Positions 1 through 5,679 of a stretch of 7,449 nucleotides of DNA are shown one piece after another. Location: NCBI GenBank assembly GCA_030628805.1, contig DAOVQG010000237.1:1-7449 (forward strand), given 5' to 3'. Each line of letters starts with the position of its first letter. The first letter of the stretch is position 1. This DNA comes from JAGMDK01 sp023128695. GTDB lineage: Bacteria > Planctomycetota > Phycisphaerae > UBA1845 > Fen-1342. Position numbers and translations under genes: made by a program. Under the pieces are notes generated by a model. It saw only the letters and a program-made list of their open reading frames with translations. It was not told where the DNA came from and made no database searches.

Positions 1-94
1 ATCATCAAACCACCTGCGCTCACCAGTTGGACGATTCCGTGCGAGCGGAGACGGATCGGCTCGTCGGAAAAGCGGATCCTAAGTCCGACAGACT
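1..94. other. Left-edge sequence with no confident gene
   Basis: No start, RNA gene or repeat can be supported here. The plus-strand frame beginning at base 3 is open from the window edge and ends in a TGA at 120-122, inside the adjacent palindromic element. It could be the last ~39 codons of a gene entering from the left, with a repeat-derived C-terminus, but the stretch is too short to tell. Confidence 0.3.
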
Positions 95-224
95 GCTAGG
101 CCCGGCATTTATGCCGGGTTGAACGGTCGGAGTCAGAATCCCCTCCTTTCCCCCGCCGCCGAAGGCGGCGGGGGAAAGGAGGGGGAAGAAAGCTCGTTTA
201 CCCGGCATAAATGCCGGGCCTAGC
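95..224. repeat. Nested 130-bp palindromic element with perfect 25-bp terminal inverted repeats
   Basis: The terminal arms 95-119 and 200-224 are perfect reverse complements over 25 bp. Each arm contains its own near-perfect palindrome, CCCGGCAT-TT-ATGCCGGG (102-119 region) or its complement. Between them lies a second, longer hairpin at 140-184. The element resembles a small non-coding mobile or REP/MITE-like unit. It has no ORF of its own, no transposase is nearby, and I could not identify a clear target-site duplication at its ends. The origin is inferred; the symmetry is seen directly. Confidence 0.85.
140..184. repeat. Perfect 21-bp hairpin with GAA loop
   Basis: Bases 140-160 pair without mismatch with 164-184 around a three-base loop (161-163, GAA). 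The stem has a GC-rich half next to the loop and a CCCCTCCTTT/AAAGGAGGGG half at the base. It sits about 150-195 nt past the stop codon of the histidine kinase gene. It could fold in that transcript and act as a distal terminator or 3' stabiliser, but no U-tract follows it in the minus-strand direction, so intrinsic termination is doubtful. Confidence 0.8.
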
Positions 225-248
225 GCTGCCACGGAACAAGGCTCCCGC

Positions 249-270
249 CGGCCGGTACGGGGCCCGGCCG
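249..270. repeat. Short GC-only hairpin downstream of the kinase gene
   Basis: CGGCCGG (249-255) pairs with CCGGCCG (264-270) across an 8-nt loop. It lies about 65 nt past the histidine kinase stop. There is no T-run after it on the minus strand, so it is at best a weak or factor-dependent terminator. In GC-rich DNA a 7-bp GC stem can arise by chance. Confidence 0.35.
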
Positions 271-334
271 CTACATACAACTCAGAAAATGTGGGTAATA
301 GCAAGGCTTCAGGCCCGCGGCTCTTCGGGTCTTG

Positions 335-2131
335 TTAGAGGCTCTTGCTGCGTAAGACTAATTCAAAACAGGCTCCGTCACCCGCGGTCTGAATCTGTCG
401 GAGATCGCCGCCCATGCCGCGGGCCAGGCGGCGGCTCAGGGCCAAGCCAAGCCCGACGCCCGGGGCTGAATGAGCTGCCTCGCGGGCGGATTTGTGGAAG
501 GGTTGGAACAGCCGGTCTACTTCGCCGGGCGGAATTCCCGGGCCATGGTCCCGCACGCGCAGCGAGAGGGTCTCGCCACGGCGTTCCGCGGTGATGTGAA
601 TCTGTTTCGTGTCCGCCGCGGCGGCGTACTTACAGGCGTTATCGACCAGGTTGAACAAGATCTGATCCACCTGGGAAGCCGCCGCATGTACGTACACCTC
701 CGCCAATGGCTGTGATAGCGGCTCGATGCTCAGGGTCATGCCGGCCTGGGCCGCGCGGTCAGTAAGCCGGTCCCGGACCTGGTACAACAACTCCGACAGC
801 GGAATGCTCTCCACCCGGGCACCCGCGCGGCCGCGTTCGAGCCGGGCGTAAGCCAGCACGTTCTCGACCAGATGCCCCAAACGACTCGCCTCGGCGTGCA
901 GAGTCTTCAGGTAACGCCGCTTCTTGTCCTCATCCCGCACTATTCCGTCGACGAGCAAGTCGGTGTAGAGCCGAAACGTGGTCAGCGGCGTCCGTAATTC
1001 GTGCGTCACCGCCGAGACGAACGCACCCCGGCGTTCGCTCAGCGAGATGGTGCCAAAAAGCAGGATCACGACCGCCAGGGCCGCCAGCAGCACGCAACCC
1101 CAGGCGATGATCAGGAATATCTTCACCGGCGAGCCGACGGCGGCCAGTTCGAGGGCCGAGGGACCGGGTTCAAACCGCACCGGCAGGGCCGCGAGAGCCC
1201 GTCCGCCGTTGTCGCCCGCTGTTTCCAGGAGCGGTTCAAAGCGGGCCTGCGGAAAGATGTCGGCGATTCCCGACCCCAGCCAGTTCTCAATCGCCGACCA
1301 ATCCAGCCAGCAGCCCTGCACGTATTCCGCGCCGTTCACGGATACTCGCCGAGCCAACAGCAGGGCCTTGTCGTTCCAAATCGGCGTGAGCGGCCCCTCC
1401 GTCACGTCGGTGAACCAATTCGTCTCATTCCACACATTGTCTGCGGGTGCGTTGGACGATTGGAAGGCCCGCGCGCGGGCTTGCGTCTCCTGTATGTTTC
1501 TGAACGTCTGAGTCTGTTCGGCTTGTTGCATGGGGGTTTGTCGCTGTTGGTGCCTGTTCTCGTAATTCCCCCGACCAGACGGCGGCGCGAGCACAACCTC
1601 CACCGGCTTCTTCGTTTCCAAGGGCAGAGCCGCGCTCAGCGCTGCTCGATCCACAATCGCGCGCAGCTCGTTCAGCCAAGCCGCGGCGGTCTGGATGTCC
1701 TCGCCCGAAGCGTAGTCCGGCTCGGCCAGCGCCCGCATGTCACCTTCCGGCACCTGCGGCGAGGTGAACACGCCGTCCGCGTCGATCTGGAAGTGCAGCC
1801 GGATGTACGGCGAGACCTGCGTGAGCAGAGGAGAGGGCATCAGCACGTCCTGCTCAAGCTTGTTGAACATGCGGGTGTAGGCTCGCTCGACGGGGTAGAA
1901 AGACGAGTAGACGAAGTAGGGGCGGGCACTCTCGCGGGCGATGAGCGGGACCAACGCTGAGTCCGTCCGCCATAAGGCCACCCGCGTATTGGCCTCGTCA
2001 TCGGTCCGCTGCCAGGCGCGGGCGGTGTCGCGGTCGAGTCGCAGCACCATCGTGGTCAGCCAGATCATAGCGGCCAGGCCGACCGCCGCGCAGAGGCTGA
2101 AGATCGTCCAGATGTGCCAGGGGCGACTCAT
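335..2131 (-). CDS. Membrane sensor histidine kinase, HAMP-less, large extracytoplasmic domain
   Basis: This 598-residue kinase would sense a signal outside the cytoplasm and phosphorylate the response regulator encoded just upstream. A first membrane helix spans about residues 6-32, a second about 337-362, and roughly 300 residues of extracytoplasmic region lie between. The HisKA H-box SAVTHELRTPL carries the phospho-accepting His377. The ATPase domain has the N-box (FNLVDNACKY, Asn494/Asn498), G1 (DHGPGIPP, Asp528), an F-box-like LFQPFHKS (541-548) and G2 (GVGLGLA, 558-564), so it looks catalytically intact. Only about eight residues separate the second helix from the HisKA region, so there is no HAMP linker. 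Residues about 189-226 of the sensor are rich in Gln, Arg and Asn. I do not recognise the sensor fold or ligand. The ATG overlaps the regulator stop as ATGA, and GAGG lies 7 nt upstream (2139-2142), which supports this start and translational coupling. Confidence 0.93.
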   Translation of the reverse strand: MSRPWHIWTIFSLCAAVGLAAMIWLTTMVLRLDRDTARAWQRTDDEANTRVALWRTDSALVPLIARESARPYFVYSSFYPVERAYTRMFNKLEQDVLMPSPLLTQVSPYIRLHFQIDADGVFTSPQVPEGDMRALAEPDYASGEDIQTAAAWLNELRAIVDRAALSAALPLETKKPVEVVLAPPSGRGNYENRHQQRQTPMQQAEQTQTFRNIQETQARARAFQSSNAPADNVWNETNWFTDVTEGPLTPIWNDKALLLARRVSVNGAEYVQGCWLDWSAIENWLGSGIADIFPQARFEPLLETAGDNGGRALAALPVRFEPGPSALELAAVGSPVKIFLIIAWGCVLLAALAVVILLFGTISLSERRGAFVSAVTHELRTPLTTFRLYTDLLVDGIVRDEDKKRRYLKTLHAEASRLGHLVENVLAYARLERGRAGARVESIPLSELLYQVRDRLTDRAAQAGMTLSIEPLSQPLAEVYVHAAASQVDQILFNLVDNACKYAAAADTKQIHITAERRGETLSLRVRDHGPGIPPGEVDRLFQPFHKSAREAAHSAPGVGLGLALSRRLARGMGGDLRQIQTAGDGACFELVLRSKSL

Positions 2132-2835
2132 GGCACGGCCTCGTCGATGCCGAGTTTGTAGCCCTTGCCGCGGACGGTGACGATCACCCGCGGGCCGGAG
2201 GCGTCGTCGCGCAGTTTCTCGCGCAGCCGGGCGATGTGCATGTCGATCGTGCGGGTCTCGATGCCGCGCGGGTTGACGTGCCAGACGCGGGAGAGGATTT
2301 CATCCCGCGAGATCGCTCGGCCGGGATTCGACGCCAGGTATTGCAACAGTTCCCGCTCGCGCTCGGACAATTCGGTTCGTGTGCCGTCGTCGAAACGGAC
2401 TTCGCAACGGGCCAGGTCGGCGACGCCGGCGGATAGCTTGATTTCCTGGATATCCAGCGGCCGCTCGGGCGAGCGCCGCAGCACCGCCTCGACGCGGGCC
2501 AGGAGTTCCTTGACGCTAAAAGGTTTGACGACGTAATCGTCGGCCCCGCGGCGGAAACCCTCCAGCCGATCGGTCTCCTCGCCGCGGGCCGTCAGGATGA
2601 TCACCGGCAGCGTGGGCCGGGCGCGGCGGACCTCACGCAGGATGTCCATGCCGTCCATGCGCGGCAGCACCAAGTCGAGCAGCAGCAGGTCGAACTCGCG
2701 TTGCACGGCCAGCTCGCAGCCTTCGTCGCCGCGGGCGGCTTCGAGCGTCTCATAGCCCGCGCTCTCCAGGGCGTCGACAATACCCAGGCGAATCGCGGCG
2801 TCGTCTTCAATCACCAGAATGCGTCGGCGTGCCAT
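2128..2835 (-). CDS. OmpR/PhoB-family response regulator
   Basis: This 235-residue DNA-binding regulator is the likely partner of the overlapping histidine kinase. The receiver domain (about 4-118) has the acidic pair Asp11/Asp12, the phospho-acceptor Asp54 in LLLDLVLPRMDG, Thr82 in LTAR and Lys104 in KPF, so all switch residues are present. The C-terminal winged helix-turn-helix (about 130-228) shows the LSERERELLQYL and TRTIDMHIARLREKL segments and the final VRGKGYKL hairpin typical of the OmpR/PhoB class. Length is normal for the family. The start is supported by GAGG (2843-2846) with a 7-nt spacer. A TATAGT hexamer at 2853-2858 could be its -10 box. The tandem repeat array begins where a -35 box would fall. 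Target genes cannot be read from the sequence; the operon itself and the neighbouring secreted VIT/VWA protein are plausible candidates only by position. Confidence 0.95.
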   Translation of the reverse strand: MARRRILVIEDDAAIRLGIVDALESAGYETLEAARGDEGCELAVQREFDLLLLDLVLPRMDGMDILREVRRARPTLPVIILTARGEETDRLEGFRRGADDYVVKPFSVKELLARVEAVLRRSPERPLDIQEIKLSAGVADLARCEVRFDDGTRTELSERERELLQYLASNPGRAISRDEILSRVWHVNPRGIETRTIDMHIARLREKLRDDASGPRVIVTVRGKGYKLGIDEAVP

Positions 2836-2852
2836 GAACGTGCCTCAACATT

Positions 2853-2858
2853 ACTATA
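2853..2858 (-). promoter_or_regulatory. Possible -10 box for the two-component operon
   Basis: On the minus strand the hexamer TATAGT matches the sigma-70 -10 consensus at four of six positions, including the key TA at the start. It lies 17 nt upstream of the response regulator ATG, so the leader would be very short. With normal spacing the -35 would lie around 2875-2881, where no good TTGACA match exists and where the repeat array region begins. The call rests on one hexamer. Confidence 0.3.
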
Positions 2859-2890
2859 CCCGATCATTTGTAACGATGAGCCGCGGCAGT

Positions 2891-3010
2891 GGGAGGGCGA
2901 ACCTCCCGGTGAGCCGCAATGGGAGGGCGAACCTCCCGGTGAGCCGCAATGGGAGGGCGAACCTCCCGGTGAGCCGCAATGGGAGGGCGAACCTCCCGGT
3001 GAGCCGCGGC
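2891..3010. repeat. Four tandem copies of a 30-bp GC-rich repeat
   Basis: The unit starts GGGAGGGCGAACCTCCCGGT and ends GAGCCGCAAT. Copies begin at 2891, 2921, 2951 and 2981. The first three are identical and the fourth differs only in its last two bases. Each unit contains a small hairpin, GGGAGG-GCGAA-CCTCCC. The array fills the gap between the VIT/VWA gene and the two-component operon. There are no spacers, so it is not a CRISPR array. Because the period is 30 bp, every frame through it stays open, which creates artificial WEGEPPGEPQ-type ORFs. The near identity suggests recent tandem expansion, by slippage or unequal crossing-over. Confidence 0.95.
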
Positions 3011-3065
3011 TCGGCGGGAGCCTCGCCCTCCCACAGCCGCGGCTCGGCGGGAGCCTCGCCCTCCC
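3008..3065. repeat. Two inverted copies of the same repeat family, forming a cruciform with the array
   Basis: Two identical 25-bp segments (3008-3032 and 3041-3065, GGCTCGGCGGGAGCCTCGCC then CTCCC) lie 33 bp apart. Each is the reverse complement of the tandem unit core with four mismatches in 25. The fourth tandem unit (2981-3005) and the first inverted copy are separated by only 2 bp, centred on the perfect palindrome GAGCCGCGGCTC. In RNA this would be a long stem. Transcription from the VIT/VWA gene would pass through it, so it may end or protect that mRNA. The canonical inverted pair of this family is seen at 7227-7287. Confidence 0.88.
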
Positions 3066-3121
3066 GCCGGACGCCAGACGTTTTTTGAAAGGGCTCTAAC
3101 ATCGCCAGCGGCCGTTACGTT

Positions 3122-5398
3122 TTAGTCCGCAGTTGGTCCTTTCACGAGTACAAGTTCGTCGCCGACGATGACCAGGATATCTCCGCGGAGGGCGATCAGG
3201 CCCTGGCGGTTTTCAGAAGCCAGATGGTCGGCCAGAGCGGCGAACTCGGCGGTGCCGAATGCAATCACCCGCCGCGGCTCGGCCTCGTTCTCACGCTCGA
3301 CGACGCGGCTGTCCACCCAGCGGTTGCCGCGCTGGAAGAACGCCAGATCGTTGACCTGTTGCACCGCCGTGATCGCGACACGGTTCATGTTCTCGTCATA
3401 GAACGTATTGTCGCGGTTCAGTGTTTGCTGTTCAGCCTGTCCGGCCAGATTCATGGTCTGGTTGACCGATCCCATCCCGGAGCGGGTCGCCATGGCTCGT
3501 TTTTGGAAATTGCCATTGGCCTCGGCCATGACCTCGTCGCGCTTCGAGAGGTCCATACCCTCGCGTGCCAGGAACGCCGTGTACTCGGTCAGGATGCCGA
3601 ACTCGGTGCTCAGCCGGACGATTTCCTCGGTCAATTCATTGAGCTTCGGATCGTCGGCGACGGCATACGTATTTCCCATCACACTGGGATCAGCACCCAT
3701 TTGACGGATAGTGTCGATCAAATGCGCGATCCGCCGGCTGGCCCACAGCCGCGGCACGAAGGCATTCCGCGTGGTCGCCTGATCGAGCGGGAAGCTGAAG
3801 TGGAACTCGCGCGGACGGCCGAAATAGTCGCCGCGGAAGACGAAATCCAAGGGATCGCTGCCAAAATAACGCCCCAGCACCACGAGTTGATCGCCTTCAA
3901 AGAGGTCCGGCAGCTTGGACGGCATGACTTCCGTGATCCGCGTGATCGGCGGCCCGGCCAGCGGCGTCACGACGTCGAGCGCCGGGGCGGTCAGGATCGG
4001 ACCCTTGAGGCCCTTGAACACCTGGGCGACCTTCACTTCAACGTCTTCCTTCGGCAACACGAACGTCGCTTTCGCGCGCGTCTCGGTGGCAATCTTCTGC
4101 AACAATGGCGTATTGACGTCCACCCCGACGCCGAAGGTGAAGATCCGCCGCTGGGACGGGTTTTGCTCGCTCGCCACCTTGCGGATTGCGGTCTCGGACG
4201 TCTGCCCCACCGTTGGCAGCCCGTCGGTCAGGAACAGCACGATCGGCAGCATTTCCGCGGTCGGCTCGGCCTGGAGCGCTGCGAGCAGGGCGTCATGGAT
4301 GTTCGTCCCGCCGCCGGCTCTGAGACGGTTCAGGTATTCGCGGGCGGCATGTTCGGTTTCGGCAGTCTTAATCACCGGGCGGGCGGAGAAGCTCTTGACC
4401 GTGTCGTTGTAGACGATGATGTTGAATGCCTCACCTTCCTCGAGACCGGCAAGAACCTGCATGGCCGCCTCCCGAGCCTGGTCGAGCTTCCCGCCCCGCA
4501 TGCTGCCGGAGTGATCGATGACCAGCGTGATTTCACGGCGGATCACCACGGGGCCGCCCAGTGGTTCAGCGGGCAGCCCGGCCAGCAGGAGGAAGTAACC
4601 GCCGCCGCCCTGCGGGTCAGGATAGGCCAGCAGCGAGGCGGAGACGCCGTTGGCAGCGAGCAGATACGACAGCCGGAAGGGGCCGGGGACCGTGGCGGCG
4701 TCGGAAGTGATCCGGACCGACAAGTCGTGCGGACCGCCGCGGGTTGTGTCCAGATTGTGCGATGGTGAGTAAGCCGTCGAGATCGGCGTCTTCGACTTGA
4801 TCTTGACGGTGATGTTCCAGGGCACGTTATATTCCAGAGATTCGCTGCGGGGGAGCTCGTAGTCGATCCGTGCGCCATCGCGGGGCAAGAGCTGCTCGTA
4901 GGTCAGCCGCACTTTCTGCGTCCCGCCCGCGGCGATCGGAAAGACACTCGATCGAATCAGGTTGTAGCCGATGAATTCGAGCAGCGCGGGGTCGCGGATT
5001 TTGGCGACGATCGTGTCGTACATGTGCCGAGCCTCGTCTTTCGGCAGCAAGGCCGCGGTCGGCTCGGCGGCGCTGCCGTCGAAGGCGAAACCGCGGACGA
5101 CCGCCCCATCCGGCACGGGAACGATCAACTCGGCCTCGGCTCGGCTGCGACCTGGGTTCCGCAGGCTGATGTCCATGGTGGTCGTCGCAACCTGCTCGAC
5201 AATGACCACGCCGACGTTGACGCCGGTGATTTGCACGGAGCCGCTGGAATCGACGGCGAACGCCCGCGACTGCGGAACGATAACGTTCGCGGCCAAGGGC
5301 CGTTGTGGGCTGCGTGCACTCTGAGCCGCGACCAACGGCGTGAGCAGCGTCAGAATCCCCCACACACAAACTGATGCTCGTCCTTTTCTCGCGTTCAT
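3122..5398 (-). CDS. Secreted VIT and von Willebrand factor A domain protein
   Basis: This 758-residue exported protein has the inter-alpha-trypsin-inhibitor-heavy-chain architecture. A signal peptide covers about residues 1-25 (hydrophobic VWGILTLLTPLVAA). A VIT domain follows at about 55-175, with the VPVPDGAVVRGF and KDEARHMYDTIV segments. The VWA domain runs about 288-460 with a complete metal-ion-dependent adhesion site: Asp295-x-Ser297-x-Ser299 in DHSGSM, Thr365 in GGGTN and Asp392 in FLTDG. The later LTEEIVRLSTEFGILTEYTAFLA segment (589-611) is a hallmark of bacterial VIT/VWA proteins. A C-terminal module (about 684-755, FFQRGNRWVDSRVV onward) resembles the tail seen in relatives of this family. 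It probably binds a protein partner or matrix through divalent metal, and no enzymatic activity is indicated. The start has a strong Shine-Dalgarno, AAGGTGA (core 5405-5410), 6 nt upstream. It lies 286 bp upstream of the two-component operon on the same strand. The partner is unknown. Confidence 0.92.
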   Translation of the reverse strand: MNARKGRASVCVWGILTLLTPLVAAQSARSPQRPLAANVIVPQSRAFAVDSSGSVQITGVNVGVVIVEQVATTTMDISLRNPGRSRAEAELIVPVPDGAVVRGFAFDGSAAEPTAALLPKDEARHMYDTIVAKIRDPALLEFIGYNLIRSSVFPIAAGGTQKVRLTYEQLLPRDGARIDYELPRSESLEYNVPWNITVKIKSKTPISTAYSPSHNLDTTRGGPHDLSVRITSDAATVPGPFRLSYLLAANGVSASLLAYPDPQGGGGYFLLLAGLPAEPLGGPVVIRREITLVIDHSGSMRGGKLDQAREAAMQVLAGLEEGEAFNIIVYNDTVKSFSARPVIKTAETEHAAREYLNRLRAGGGTNIHDALLAALQAEPTAEMLPIVLFLTDGLPTVGQTSETAIRKVASEQNPSQRRIFTFGVGVDVNTPLLQKIATETRAKATFVLPKEDVEVKVAQVFKGLKGPILTAPALDVVTPLAGPPITRITEVMPSKLPDLFEGDQLVVLGRYFGSDPLDFVFRGDYFGRPREFHFSFPLDQATTRNAFVPRLWASRRIAHLIDTIRQMGADPSVMGNTYAVADDPKLNELTEEIVRLSTEFGILTEYTAFLAREGMDLSKRDEVMAEANGNFQKRAMATRSGMGSVNQTMNLAGQAEQQTLNRDNTFYDENMNRVAITAVQQVNDLAFFQRGNRWVDSRVVERENEAEPRRVIAFGTAEFAALADHLASENRQGLIALRGDILVIVGDELVLVKGPTAD

Positions 5399-5512
5399 GT
5401 CTGTTCACCTTTCTGTTGGGGCCAAGTGTGCCAATTCCGTACGTAAGGAGTATTACCCGCGGAAAGGTGGGGCGTTGTAAAAGGTCTGTAACATCGGGGA
5501 GAGCATGTAAAT
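5399..5512 (-). promoter_or_regulatory. Leader and possible promoter region of the VIT/VWA gene
   Basis: Apart from the strong Shine-Dalgarno (5405-5410) I see no convincing control site. On the minus strand a TAATAC hexamer (around 5450-5455) could be a -10 box, with TTACAA or TTTACA 19-20 bp further upstream, which is a longer spacing than normal. A TTGGCACACTTGGCC stretch resembles a sigma-54 site but has the wrong spacing. A promoter here is likely from the 281-bp gap, but its exact position is uncertain. Confidence 0.25.
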
Positions 5513-5544
5513 GTGGGAACGTGGGAAGGTGGGAACGTGGGAAC
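5513..5544. repeat. Four tandem octamers, GTGGGAAC type
   Basis: GTGGGAAC, GTGGGAAG, GTGGGAAC, GTGGGAAC run head to tail with one substitution, followed by a degenerate GTAAAG. The tract lies 115 bp upstream of the VIT/VWA start and outside any gene. On the other strand it reads GTTCCCAC. It may be a slippage-prone microsatellite or a set of direct protein-binding sites; nothing in the sequence decides between these. Confidence 0.9.
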
Positions 5545-5618
5545 GTAAAGTCGTTCATCCAGCTCTGGTGAAAGACGACGGCGAGTTGCCGTATTGACCG
5601 CACCATGATCACGGCAAA

Positions 5619-5658
5619 CTCGCTACTCGCTACTCGCTATTCGCTACTCGCTACTCGC
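5619..5658. repeat. Tandem heptamers, CTCGCTA type, about 5.7 copies
   Basis: The seven-base unit CTCGCTA repeats from 5619 to 5658 with a single substitution (T at 5640). It lies just beyond the C45-like gene's stop codon, 21 bp downstream in its transcript. It makes the spurious reading LLATRYSLLATR. It has no dyad symmetry, so it is not a terminator, and looks like a slippage-generated microsatellite. Confidence 0.9.
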
Positions 5659-5679
5659 CTTCCGGAACTGTATGCCGGT

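Noticed and set aside
1001..1960. Plus-strand open frame opposite the histidine kinase
   Set aside because: Arg/His-rich shadow translation with no domain; the kinase on the other strand is unambiguous.
2891..3065. CRISPR array
   Set aside because: The units are directly abutting with no unique spacers, and no cas genes are present.
3080..3087. T-run after a GC hairpin as an intrinsic terminator
   Set aside because: The TTTTTT is on the plus strand, where there is no gene to terminate, and lies 12 nt away from the stem.
2701..3099. Open frames through the 30-bp array encoding WEGEPPGEPQ repeats
   Set aside because: The 30-bp period keeps all frames open. The frame begins antisense within the regulator and has no ribosome site; the DNA palindromes explain it.
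3224..4768. Long plus-strand open frame opposite the VIT/VWA gene
   Set aside because: It is antisense to a gene with clear domains, lacks recognisable motifs, and is explained by GC-rich codon bias keeping the opposite strand open.
5417..5440. Sigma-54 promoter (TGGCAC...GGCC on the minus strand)
   Set aside because: The distance between the GG and GC dinucleotides is 8 bp rather than the required 10, and the TTGC half is not matched.
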